From Amphiura filiformis (Eukaryota; Echinodermata; Ophiuroidea; Amphilepidida; Amphiuridae), in contig NC_092636.1 of NCBI RefSeq assembly GCF_039555335.1, forward strand, positions 775,501 through 839,500: a DNA stretch of 64,000 bases. The letters run 5' to 3'. Numbering within the stretch: the first letter of the stretch is position 1; each line of letters opens with the position of its first letter. A program made the position numbers and the translations under genes. Below the pieces are notes generated by a model. The model searched no databases. It saw nothing but the letters and a program-made list of their open reading frames with translations, and had not been told where the DNA came from. This document shows, in pieces, positions 1 to 11,389 of this stretch.

Positions 1-61
1 CCTAATTTTTGTTTCTTGCGCCAACAATTTTTTTCTTGACAACTTTTAGTTAAAGGAGTCT

Positions 62-335
62 CGGGCAATCATAACATTCAGGGCTCCCACGGTCCTTGAA
101 AGTCCTTGAATTTGAAAACGCTTTTCAAGGCCTTTAAAGTCCTGAAAACTGCACACAGTCCTTGAAAGTCCTTGCAAATTGGAATTTAAAATATAATTTT
201 GACAAAATTTGGGGAGGAGCTGTCACTTTGTTAATATGTGCCGCATGGAGAGCGATCATGATTTTTGTGTTGTGGTAAGTCCTTGAAAATCGTGCTTTTG
301 GACCTTGAAAGTCCTTGAATTTTAAAAAGGTGCTG
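62..335. repeat. TCCTTGAAAG-rich dispersed repeat
   Basis: The phrase AGTCCTTGAA recurs about seven times with AT-rich spacers. Likely an old dispersed or minisatellite-like repeat. From 335 to 1060 I see only poly-T tracts and no supported gene. Confidence 0.5.
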
Positions 336-1069
336 GAACCCTGAACATTATTCCTATGTTACAAAAACAATTATCAAGCACGAATCACATGGTTTTATTT
401 AAAACAAACTCAAATTGACCATAAAAGCGAATAAAACAGTCGGCTCTCATCAACATTACGATATTCAAAATTCCCGCTACCGAAATTGTGTAAGTGCAAT
501 GACGTAATGGTTATTTGTGTCGTCAGCCTTCATTGTATTTAACTGGGACGTCATTGCACTCGACAATTTCAAGCGCCCGCAGCTCAACTTCTTTATTAGG
601 CAAAACATTTTTTTTTTTTGTTGTGTTGCCCTCAAGTGGGAAAAATTGAAATTTGGGTCGGTCGGTCGATTATCCTTCTTTTTTTTTTTTTTATTGTTTT
701 CTGTTTTTAAAAATCCCCACATATTAAATAATTCTTTTTCCATTAGGGAGATTTGTCAATTTTGACTAATCTGGATACTTGTTAGATTATCAATTTAAGA
801 CTAGTCTTTCAATAAAATATAATTCTGTAACTTTATTAAATTTAGGCCTGTTTTTGGTACTTTTTGCCCAATTTCACACGCATTGTCAGTTTGTTTTTAG
901 GAAAGTGCAGTCTCATGCCTGATGTATGTAGCCAAATGTTATGAATTTAACAAGTCATCAAGAGGAGCTATAAATCACTCTTGCAAATGCAACTGAAGAG
1001 GAGCTGTACTGTAGAAAATGCTGTTCCTGATTGTGCCTGATTAATTTATTTGTTGCATTATGCTTTCAG

Positions 1070-1128
1070 ACTTCAGAGGAACTGTTGTTGAATAACGGGG
1101 TGTGCCCAACTGAGAAGTGCCGGAGAAG
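1070..1128 (+). CDS. candidate internal exon, unrecognised gene
   Basis: A 59-base segment between a pyrimidine-rich acceptor (TGCTTTCAG) and a strong donor (AAG|GTATGT) is open in one frame, reading TSEELLLNNG and VCPTEKCRR. Splicing to the exon at 1809 keeps the frame across an AGA codon. The CRRRWKGL formed at the junction resembles the Trp-containing helix of MADF/Myb-like DNA-binding domains, but this is too short to assign. Upstream exons would lie left of the window or were not seen. Short exons defined by splice signals alone are often spurious. Confidence 0.35.
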
Positions 1129-1808
1129 GTATGTATACTTTACAATGCAATATATTTTTCTAATGTTTGCTGCATGTATACATTGACTGTCAAAATTCTG
1201 TCCTGATAATTGATTCACACCAACATTGCAACAGCAACTTGCTTTCTTCAGCTGTTGAAATTTAAAATATAAAACTGCATTAAATTGTGTTTTGTTATAT
1301 TGCAAGTCCATATAATACTGAAAACTTTTCATACAAGTATGATATTGTAATGTAATTTGTAATATTGTAATGTAATTTGTGTAAGGTAAGTATGTAAAGT
1401 AAGGTAATGTAAATATTGTAAGGTAAATTGTAGGTCAAGACTTCTACTAATGCACAGCTGTTTCAATTTAAATTCCCTTTAAATCATGGCACCAAAATCT
1501 TCCTGTGACAAAAGCCACCCCGACCGTACAGATTTGCTACAGAAGACCATTTGTTTGATAATGGCAACCATTTTCTTTGTTGTATAACTGCAAGCTTTAA
1601 TCATTGTTGAATAACTGCAAGCAAGTGCATGCGGTAGGAGATAGATTCTAGTCACTCGGATCTTCACAAGTTGCATTGATTTGTGGAAGCCCCACAAGAA
1701 ACAAACTGGGAAGTTGGTATGCATGGAGAAAAATGTATCACTGTTAAAAAATAAAAGGTGCAAGGTACTATATTAACCATCTATCTCTGTTTTGTTTTTG
1801 TCTTGCAG

Positions 1809-1863
1809 ATGGAAAGGTTTGTACATATGGAGTTCATTTGACTCAACACAATTTAAGGCATAG
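1809..1863 (+). CDS. candidate terminal exon, unrecognised gene
   Basis: It follows a long pyrimidine tract and TTGCAG. In phase with the exon at 1070-1128 it reads WKGLYIWSSFDSTQFKA and stops at TAG 1861-1863. An AATAAA at about 2065 could serve as polyadenylation signal, which would put the tandem repeat at 1865-2195 in the 3' UTR. Confidence 0.35.
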
Positions 1864-1864
1864 T

Positions 1865-2195
1865 GCCATGCTTACAACCTACACATTCGTGGAAACTCAT
1901 GTTGTGAAGCTGGAGGAATACTGCCTTCCTTTTTATTGATTTGATTTACGGTGGCATGATGACCAATGCTTGCAACCAATGACGTGTGGTGTGAAGCTGG
2001 ATCAAATGTGCCACCTTTTTATTTGATTCACAATGGTATAAACTATGCCCAATGCTTGCAACCAATAAAGTGATGTGAAGCTTGAGATACAACTATGCCA
2101 CCTTATTATACTAACCAGTGATTGGAAAATAGCTGCCACACTAGTGAGATGTTTGCAACCAATCACCAATGGTGTGAAGCTGGATACAAATATAT
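1865..2195 (+). repeat. degenerate tandem repeat, about 90 bp unit
   Basis: Three to four copies sharing GCTTGCAACCAAT followed by TGTGAAGCTGGA and a TGCCACCTT phrase. Confidence 0.6.
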
Positions 2196-2310
2196 CATGA
2201 TCAAGGAATATGAGTCTAAAGTTAATTTTTTATTAGTTCCGCAGTCCAGGAAATGCAGATACGCACTGGTGAATTGCGATCGCGTAGAAGGGACAACTTG
2301 ACAAGGTCTG

Positions 2311-2420
2311 TTGATATCAGAATGACATTCTTCGTACTCAGAATTCAATTTGATATGTCTGATGTGCTCTCATATCCCACAAAAAATACTGTCCAAACGC
2401 TCATTCCAGAGCCCTTAAGG
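2311..2420. mobile_element. half copy of the 16.2 kb hairpin element
   Basis: Matches one arm end of the element at 16185-16841: same order of ATATGTCTGATGTGCTCT, AATACTGTCCAAACG and GCCCTTAA. Confidence 0.7.
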
Positions 2421-2789
2421 TCCATATACTCCAAATATTTGATATAGAAGATTCCTTCAACAAGTATTTGTTATGCAATCTATTTCAATTCCCCGGTACA
2501 TGTAATTCTATCTTTTAACAAAATAATGTTAGTTGACCGAAAATCAAAATTTATGTTGGTTGATTGATATATATTATTGATTTTACATAATCAAACATTC
2601 ATTATAAATTAAACCTTTGGCTGCAATAGAATAGGATTTTATTAAATAACAAATACAATGTTGCATCAAATATTCTATGTCAAATAAAAAGTAATTGTTA
2701 AATTTATTGTTTGTCTTTCAAAATTTATTTAGTGATAATTACAAATATTTATTATTATTTTTGTGTATAATGTACTTTATGAGATTATA

Positions 2790-3235
2790 TACCGTACTGA
2801 CTGGTATAGTCCCACCCCGTTTTGGGGTGAACATTTTTCAAAATTGGGGTGGGACTATACTCAATTTCGATTTTTTTTTTTTTTTTTTTTTTGGTTTTGG
2901 AGTGTCCCTGGACCTAAACCTAAATGGTAAAGATCATTAATGGTTGATAAAAAAAAAAAAATTCAAAATTTAAAAATTTTAATTGTAGGCCTATGTGTTT
3001 TGAATAAATTTGTATACAAATTCAATGCATTTTGAATTCATAATAGAGTATGACATGAGTACAAATTTATTCAAAACATATAGGCCTAAATTTTTTTTTA
3101 ATCAACCATGAATGATCCTAACATTTAGCTCCAGGTCCAGGTACACTCCAAAACCGAAAATATTTCTCAGAATTTTTTGAAACTTTGGGGTGGGACTTTA
3201 CTCGAAGGTGGGACTATACTCGCGTCAGTACGGTA
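2790..3235. mobile_element. foldback (MITE-like) element
   Basis: Ends ACCGTACTGAC and GTCAGTACGGT are inverted, followed inside by GTATAGTCCCACC and its complement. Inner inverted arms around AGGCCTA and TGAATAAATTTGTA give a near-complete hairpin. No coding capacity. Target duplication unclear. Between 3240 and 3780 I see AT-rich sequence only. Confidence 0.75.
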
Positions 3236-3784
3236 ATTTATGTTGCAAAATACAGGAAACTTGTTAACACGAAATTGCTGGGGCTAATGAATTAAGTTTG
3301 TGGCATCATGAGTTTATTTATAAACTTGAGACTCTAAAATCACTGTTATCAGACATTTTGGTTAAGAGTGTGTTAACAAGTTTCCACTGTATAAAAACTT
3401 TTCAGATCTATTGTTTTATATATTATTAGAATTAATTTCACTTGCACATTAGTCTTGTTATTACTAATATATAATTTACACTAACAAATCATAAAGAATC
3501 ATACGTGCCAAATTAAGTTATATGATTTGAAAGCTCTCAATTTTTGGTTTGATTTATTTCAGAAATTCATTAAACAAAATTAATTTAATACCTTATTATA
3601 CATGTATATAGCTAATTTCTTTAGGCAAATGCATTTTTTAAATTTCAGAATCCAAAATCCATTCCATATAAGAATTTTTTAAATCAATTTGAAGTGCTGG
3701 AATACAATACAATGTTTACACCAAATTGTGGTTTCATCAAATTACAAATCCCTAAATATCTAAATGAGAGCAAGGAGTAATTTA

Positions 3785-4232
3785 GAAATGGAGAGGGGTG
3801 GGATGGTAAAACAGGAATGGGAAGGAATGGTAAGACTAGAGGGGGATCAATGGGTAGGGATGGTAAGACAGGAAAATAGTGAGGAATGGTACGACGAATG
3901 GGGAGGGATGCTGCAACAGGAATGGGGAGGGATGGTGTGACAGGAATGGGTAGGGATGGTACGACAGGGATGGTACGATAGGAATGGGGAGGGATGGTGT
4001 GACAGGAATGGGTAGGGATGGTACGACAGGGATGGGTAGGGATGGTACGACAGGAATGGGGAGGGATGGTGTGACAGGAATGGGTAGGGATGGTACGACA
4101 GGGATGGGTAGGGATGGTACGACAGGGATGGTACGACAGGAATGGGGAGGGATGGTAAGACAGTAATCAATGGAAATGGATTGTAAGATAGAAATGGAGA
4201 AGGGTAATATAGAAATGGAGAGGGGGTAAGAC
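3785..4232 (+). repeat. 24-bp purine-rich minisatellite
   Basis: Unit GGGATGGTACGACAGGAATG plus GGGA/GGTA, with a GTGTGAC variant, about 18 copies, degenerating at both ends. Both strands give long ORFs by periodicity only. Confidence 0.9.
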
Positions 4233-4604
4233 ACAATTCACCTTTCGGGAAATACCATAAGCCTTTGTGGGTAGACCTCTGATGTTGTCATGCCGATGTA
4301 CACATTGTTACTGCGCACTTCATGGCTTTCAAATGCACAGTAACGATGTTCGCTAAATGATGTACACATTGGCGTGGTGTCAAAGGACCACATCTCAGGT
4401 CTACATGCAAAGGCTTATGGGATTGACCAAAAATGTGAATTGGATAGGTGTACATGGAGGGTATGACAATGAAGACTCATTTCAGAAAAAGTGTTTGTTT
4501 TATATGTGGTGCATAATTGTGGTATTAAATGGCATGTGTATGCAATCTAAAGAATTGAAATGTATTGTTACATAAATAATGATGACTTGTGTAACCCTTA
4601 TCTT

Positions 4605-4845
4605 CAGATATGGTACTTGAATTTGTGCTTTTTTTGTAGTACAAACTTTTGTTGATACAATGTGGTGCATAATGGTGCATGGTGGTATGAAAAATGGTGA
4701 ATGGCTTGTAGATGATATGACGATTTATGATACCGTCATCTTCAGTAAAATGGTACTTGAATTTGTGCTGTTATGTCGTACAGACTGTTTGTTTACAATG
4801 TGGTGCATGGTGGTATTAAAATGGTGAATGGCTTGTGTATTATGC
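4605..4845 (+). repeat. tandem duplication, about 140 bp unit
   Basis: ATGGTACTTGAATTTGTGCT, TGTGGTGCAT and TGGTGAATGGCTTG recur in the same order at about 4610 and 4749; a more diverged relative starts near 4380. Confidence 0.6.
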
Positions 4846-4899
4846 AAATGCAAAGAATTGTAATGTATTGTTAATACAAAGTGAAATGTAAATGTATAA

Positions 4900-7300
4900 G
4901 AACATGTCCCTGGCATAGCGGGTGGTCAAGAGCATGAACCATTGATATGAATGATACAATTACCTCAAAGAATTGGAATGGTATTAGTCATCAAATGGAG
5001 ACATGCTAAAACCCAAAATACATTTGTATTTTTGAAAATGTGCTACTTGAATTCAAATGACATAAACTGTCATGATAGAGTGAATTTTAAGTGATAAGTG
5101 TAATGTTTAATGTAGGTGACTGACCCATGTTGTGGTAAATAAAATGGCTGTGAAGAACTCATATAGTTGTTAAGAAATTTGTGACAAATTTCTGTTTGAT
5201 ACTAAAATAAAATGTGATTAGAAAATATTTGAACCAATGTGTGTTTTGTTAGCTGTAGTTGTGATTGACCAAGAGCAGGAGATGTAATTCCGATCCAGCA
5301 AATGTCCTGATGAGGCTAAACTATAAAAAAAAAAGCTATGTCTCAAAGCAATTGGCAGTTCCAAACACGAATGCGGTTGTTTTTTTAAGATTTTTTTTTA
5401 AAGATTTAAAAAAAAAATTTGAATTAATTAATATGTCATTTGCTAGTGTTCTTTTTACTTAAAAGTACACAGCATAAAATTTAGGTTCTTTTACACAAAA
5501 AAAAACGGCAAAAAACTATAAAAAAAGGAAACAAAAAATTATTTTGTCATTTCAACCGAAATGGACATGCTAAGAAAAACAAAATTTGCATGGGCGCTTT
5601 GAGACGGGACTTTTTTTAACCTATGTATGAACCAAAAGTGAGTCATCAAATTTTTTTTGGTGAGGGCTCATTCCAGGCCTTGGGACTCGCTGGATATGAT
5701 TGAGGGGGGGGCACTATTTTTAAATAGAATTTGTCAAATTTTGATTCCAATGAGGAGGGGCATGCCACGCCCTATAAGACTGTGCCACAGAGTCCATCTC
5801 AATCTCATCCGAGCAAGCACAGGCCATTTGTGTATTCTTCTATCTGCAATCCAGTCCCAGTCGGTCCAGAGGCCGAAAACTAGAGTACAACCGGAGGCCC
5901 GCGAGACTGTATACAGCAAAAGTATAATGACATGTTGATCATCCAAATTCAAAATCACTGTAAAAAAGGCCACCAAATTTTAGGATCCGATCGGACTCAT
6001 TATGTTTTGATGAATCCAAGTGTGTGAAAATATCGGAGCCAAAACATAATAATGATAAAATTAGATGCTTTCGCCCAATATTTATTGGTCTTGCTATGAT
6101 TTTTAAAATATTGTACTCGACCATAGCTCTACCAATAGATATGGGCTCAATCGATCAATTTTATATCATTACTTGCCGGGTTCATCAAGTACCATCCCCC
6201 GAGTCCAATATGCTTCCTCCCAGCTATTCCCCAAGTGGGTTCATATCTGTCCTTCATAGAAATAGTGGGTACTCGTTATGAAGGGGCTTTTGGCATGATA
6301 GGCCTATTATCACTTCTACTAAATGCTGCTACTCATCAAAGCCTGTTCAGCATCCGTAGGCTACCTGTGAATGTCATCTGATAGGCATATTTGAGTTAAT
6401 AGTGAAAACGAGGAATTTTAATTTTGCGGATATTGAAAACAGCATTCAGCGGAAATTCACTAAACTGTAATTTAGAAGTCTCTTCATAATAAATAAATAC
6501 TTCAAATCTAACATTTCTGCTCGGGATACGTTTTGTTTATTTACATAGTTTGGGAATCCCGAATCGGTATTCCCCATAACGTAGCCAACCTCGCTGATTT
6601 GACTGTTTTAAGTTATTTACGAAAATGTGAAATAAACAATGATTTTGATAGGTAAAATAAAAAATAAATATTTTTCATGTAAAAATATTTAATTCTATCA
6701 TTTCTTTATGAACGTAAGTGAGAATTTGAATTTATTGGAACATTTAAGATGGGGATGCGTGACCAAGGTCATAGAGGCTACGCCGCAACTCAAACTTCCG
6801 CGAATCTCCGTCTGGCGCACGGGTTTCCGAATTTTGCACTGCTTAATCTTCGCACGTTGATATGATTTATGGCTGTCTTATCCCTGGAGAGTACTTGGAA
6901 ACTTCATTATAGTGTTTATAATGACAGTGGCTACCTCTGGATTTACTTCAAATTTTTGAGCAAATACGGGAAATATTTAAAAAAAAATTATTAACGCCAC
7001 GAACATCCAGATTTTAGTGATTTCATGACATGACTTGCAGCCAAAACACGGCGATTTTTTCCGATATAATCATCTCGAAATTCCTCCTGAATACATTTAA
7101 GACAAGCATTGGAATGATATTTCACAATATAGGTAAGCAGTTTTGTAACAGGTCTTCCGATTTTGAAAGGAATTCACTGTGTTTGTGCCTTGGTGCATTA
7201 TAAAATTTGCGACAGTAAAATTTAAACAATTTAAAAATGTGAAGGGCGCCATCATAGCTAATAAATCGCCGAGGTCACTCAATGGACGTCGTACTATAAG
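4900..7300. other. noncoding, AT-rich
   Basis: No supported gene or element. Poly-A/T tracts at 5320-5540. A more complex stretch at 5700-5920 has ORFs on both strands without recognisable homology or splice context. Confidence 0.4.
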
Positions 7301-7302
7301 GA

Positions 7303-7645
7303 ACATTGCATTTAAATTTCAGCTCAATTGGAGCATTTTGAAAACTTGACCTTTGACCCCTTTATTGACCCCTTAATGACCTTAAATGAATTTTAAAATA
7401 TTTTAAACATGTTTAGAATGTCTTAAAGATCATTGCATTTAAATATCAGTTCAATTGGAGCATTTCTGGAAACTTGACCTTTGACCCCTTTATGACCCCT
7501 TAATGACCTTAAATGAATATTTTAAACATGTTTAGAATGTCATAAGGATCATTGCATATAAATATCAGCTTAATTGGAGCATTTTTGGTTAAAATTACCT
7601 TTTTTGACCCCTGTGACCCCTTGGATGACCTCTGACGTTAGGAAA
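7303..7645 (+). repeat. tandem repeat, about 125 bp unit, carrying DR1 motifs
   Basis: Three copies starting ATTGCAT..AAAT.TCAG.T.AATTGGAGCATTT. The first two contain TGACCTTTGACCC (7347-7359, 7475-7487), a perfect inverted reading of the nuclear-receptor DR1 site; the third is diverged. Confidence 0.75.
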
Positions 7646-7748
7646 TATTTTTATCATATTCTTTACTTCTTTCTCTTTCATATGACACCACTTGGGGGTT
7701 CATACCTTCGTGGCATTTAAAGATATGTCCATTTTAGACCAAATGGTT

Positions 7749-7806
7749 GGTAAGTAAGTAAGTAAGTAAGCAAGTAAGTAAGTAAGTAAGCAAGTAAGTA
7801 AGTAAG
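7749..7806 (+). repeat. (GTAA)n microsatellite
   Basis: About 14 GTAA/GCAA units. Confidence 0.95.
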
Positions 7807-8706
7807 GGACATACACTAATATAGGCTGATACCATTTCATGGTTCAGCAAAAATAAGAGAAAAAGAAAATGTAATTTAAAGGAAAAATGTGAAAACAAAG
7901 GTGTGGGTTTTTTAAACGTTATCTTAAACTTTTGTTGTGTGATAGTTTGATGGTTAGTCACTCTTGACACCCCTGGCCCTGCGTATATATGTTAGTTAAA
8001 AGTTGCTTTTAAGATACATAGTTGGAACTTGGTTTGTGTTCACACTATGCCTGTTTTGCCCCGGGTCCCAAGTACAACCCAGGTCAGAACAGTTTTTGAT
8101 AATAAGGGTGAACAGAAAATAACCTAAAAGAAAGACACCTATTGATTGCTCTTGGGTCCATTTTCTACAGGTAACAATTTTTGAGATACCCTGTATATAT
8201 TAAGAGAAGCAAGAGCTATATGCAAACCACTGCTAACATTTGTGGTAGTAAGGTAATATGTAAGATAGTAAGCCACATAAGTAAGGTATGTTACTATTTT
8301 CAGCCTTTTCAATCACATCGTATAATAGTAACTTTAATAAGAATTCTATTTTACTTGAAGCGCTGCACATATCCCTCGCAACCTTTTAGTAAATTTACCC
8401 TGAACATTTGCGCATATATCTGTAGAATGGTGTACACCCACAGACCGGAGATTGAAGACAATGTATCTATAGAACTTAATACCGAGGAGACATTTCTCCA
8501 TTAATACTGCCTGTGTATAACAAGGAGAGACTGTATAAACTGTGTGGATTTCATTCTCTTATTATGTAGGCAGCGAGTATAGAGACAGTAATTAAACACT
8601 GACTGATATGCAATGAACCAGGGAGAGTATATTATCCATGACAATGTCCTCCATCTCTCATTTAAAGTAATTTTCACAAAGATGCATTGATTGGTTAGGA
8701 TATTCT

Positions 8707-8867
8707 AGTTGAAATACATACACCCCCTATTGGAAGACATGACTTTTAACAGGGGGTGTAGATTTCAAATGGAGTCACCCATTCAGGTAACCCCATTTAG
8801 ATGAAATTCACACTCCCTGAATGGGAGATTAAGGTCATGTCTTCCAAAAGGGGTTGTATTTCAACTC
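8707..8867. mobile_element. short foldback element
   Basis: Left arm GTTGAAATACA and TTGGAAGACATGAC is mirrored by GTCATGTCTTCCAA and TGTATTTCAAC. Resembles the element at 10340-10610. Confidence 0.75.
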
Positions 8868-9636
8868 AACAGCCCATTGATTGCTCGTGATTACACGCAT
8901 GTTCCTGTAAGTTTAAGCTTTTCGTTTCATTTCTAAATTGTGACATTGCAAAACTTTGACCTATATTCTCACATCCTACATATATCACAATATTTTTGTG
9001 AAAAATATATCAAATAACAGTATGTTAGCACAGATATTGGAACATTAGTGTCACTCGGTGATGCAAACTTTTATTTAAAAAATATCATATTTAAAAACTA
9101 TGAATTAGATAAATCTGCACCACTAAATGATATAGTTATTTTTAATATTTTACAGTAACAACTGACTAAACCTAAATTCTAATCAAATGCTAATTATTAC
9201 GCTCATTATTACTAAGTACAAGATCCTAACATGTTCATAGTTCATTCATATCTAAGTGGGAAAAGCATCAGCTGATCCAGTAAAGTGCTGCTCCAACCAC
9301 AAAAAACACTTGTTAAAAAACCCTACCCCCTTAACCTAAATGCCGATGTACTTGTAGTCATGAAAAAATTTTGTCCCAAAAATCAAATGTGTTCAATATA
9401 CTGTTCATATTACCTGTTGGCCCTACATTTTAACTCCAGATTAATTTTAGTTATTTTCAAACCTTTTTCAAAATATGTTTGCACAAAAATCATCAAATTT
9501 TTGCCAAATGTTGGTGATATTTTAGGGTCATTTTAGCCTCCAGAAAAAAAATTTTAAAAAAAATCCTGACCGACCATACTTGAAAGCAGGTTGTTGTTTT
9601 TTGGCGCCTAACAGACAATTTTTTTCTTTAATTCAG

Positions 9637-9768
9637 GAAGCTCATCTTTGGCTCTGCATTGACCTTCAAAACCCAGCCACCTGCTACAGGATACACCAGC
9701 AGCCGCAACAGAACTTGCAGATATCTTACAAAAGCGATTGTTACAAAGCCTGAATTACATCTACACAG
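9637..9768 (+). other. possible exon of unknown gene
   Basis: 132 bases framed by an excellent acceptor (TTTTTTTCTTTAATTCAG) and a donor (ACAG|GTTGTT). Base composition is richer in GC than the flanks. One frame is open throughout (KLIFGSALTF, KAIVTKPEL); no family recognised. Could equally be a noncoding exon or chance. Confidence 0.25.
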
Positions 9769-10339
9769 GTTGTTTCTTTGAAATATTAGCTTATTTCTTC
9801 ATCCACACAAGACAGATACATGTAGGATTAGTTTTGCTTATCGGATGATGCACTGTGCATACAAGGCACTGTAATGCCAGAGATATTCCTTGCTTATTCC
9901 TAGCCGTAACCTTTCTCCAATGTTAACATTTTACACATGGGTGGGGAGAATTCCACAATACAGGTCTTTTTGGCAGCAGAAAAATACCCAAACGAAAGGG
10001 GGTCGTAAATGAAATCTAGACAATTTTGACACCTTTTATACAAAATTATAGAATATTTGACAATTGTTAAAAATGAAAACATAAAAGGTCTTAAATTGTT
10101 CAGACAGTGATCAAATTCCGATCTCAGTTTTATTTAGAAATGTAGAAAATTTGGGTGATGAACCTAACATATTATTTTGCGTTTGGGCGTGAAGGACCAA
10201 ATGCTGGACTCAATATTGATTGATCAGTAGTGTCTGGGAAAACTGTGTATAGATACACAACACCATGTGTATATCTATCTCTAGAGAGACCTTTTTCCCA
10301 GAGAGCACAGCAACTTTTGCTGTCTACAATGTAAACAAT

Positions 10340-10610
10340 GGGCTATTCCATTAAAGATCCACACTACCCCTGTGGAAGATTTAGCCAAAGTCTTCCACAG
10401 GGGAGTCTGAATTTGATAGACAGTTGGGTAACTACTATTTGAAATACTCACTCCAGTTATCGTAGATATAGGTAAGGCCATAATACAGAGGAGAATGGGT
10501 GTCAAAATAATTAACCTGGACAAATTACATTTGAAAAACATACTCCCCCTGTAGAAGATATTTCCAAAATCTTCCACAGGGGTAGTATGGATTTTAAATG
10601 GAATAGCCCA
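10340..10610. mobile_element. foldback element beside the exon 2 donor
   Basis: TIR GGGCTATTCCATT followed by ACCCCTGTGGAAGAT, mirrored at the right end; an inner GTGGAAGAT hairpin is nested. Its right end is 27 bases from the GTGAGT donor of the TBC1D-like exon. Confidence 0.8.
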
Positions 10611-10637
10611 ATGGATGCTATTTAAAACTGAACTCAC

Positions 10638-11329
10638 CTGAGAACAAAATGAAATATCTCGAAACTTCTTGGTCAGCATAAATGACTTCTGATCTGGACT
10701 GATCAACGTCAACATAGCCTTGCCAATCTGAAACAACATAGTCCGGTTATGTCCCGTTTCTGCTGATATCGTGTCACGAGTTGCACTGTCCGACTCGCAC
10801 CGTGTTTTCTTGCGCGCCCGGTGCTACCCGTTGAACCTGTTCTTGCTCTCATCTCTTCCCTCACTACATTATAGAAGGCATCTTTGCCCATGAAGACGTT
10901 TTGTGAGATAGCTGAGGAAGAGTCTGAACTAATTGACGAGGATTCGTCTGATAATCCATCTATAGACTGAGATGTTATAAGAGTGGTTTTTCTTCTGAAC
11001 GAGAACTCACTGGTGGTTTAGGCCTATCTGTATGGTCAATGTCAGGAGCATCCTGATCACCAGCGGAATAGTGTCTCTTTCTCAAATGCCCAAGTCTTTT
11101 TTTTCTGCAAATCCACTTCGTGTTGCTTAAAAGCGTTCTATTGTGTCGTCGATCAAACTCGGTGGGGCTCGTTTGTGAGACACAGCCACACGTCCGCAGT
11201 ATAGAACTTCCAATATGGTGGCGGTGTTCTCTCGTAGACTTTCGATAAGCGGCCGTTGTCGTTGCTTGTTGATTCCTCCATGAGGGCATCTCTAGTTGCA
11301 TCACGGACAGCCGTGACAACATTCTGAAT
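10638..11329 (-). CDS. TBC1D4/TBC1D1-like Rab-GAP, second coding exon (disrupted frame)
   Basis: The acceptor CATTGCAG precedes 11329 and the donor CAG|GTGAGT follows 10638. The exon opens with [12 protein letters not shown] (end of PTB1, compare VISSIRQ). From 11213 it reads [18 protein letters not shown] and [10 protein letters not shown], the hallmark start of PTB2 in AS160. A Ser-rich linker follows ([30 protein letters not shown]), then [20 protein letters not shown] and [10 protein letters not shown], ending exactly where the vertebrate proteins continue with G[IV][KR]H.DHFGF. Reading all these blocks needs about five frame changes, near GGCCG (about 11250), T4 at 11129-11132, the 8-base run at 11097-11104, 10987-10991 and 10805-10808 (+ strand coordinates). 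Amino-acid conservation is high and breaks are almost all indels, which fits homopolymer assembly error better than long decay, although a recent pseudogene is possible. The linker SFRRKTT resembles an AGC-kinase (Akt-like) site, as AS160 has there; this is inference. Confidence 0.85.
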
Positions 11330-11389
11330 CTGCAATGGCAACAAGAAAATACGAGAGTTTTTAATTTTTACTTCACAAATATTAAGCAT

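Noticed and set aside
3836-4236. Pro/Ser/Tyr-rich ORFs of about 130 codons on the minus strand and a Gly-Met-Arg ORF on the plus strand
   Set aside because: They exist only because the 24-bp minisatellite has no stop in several frames.
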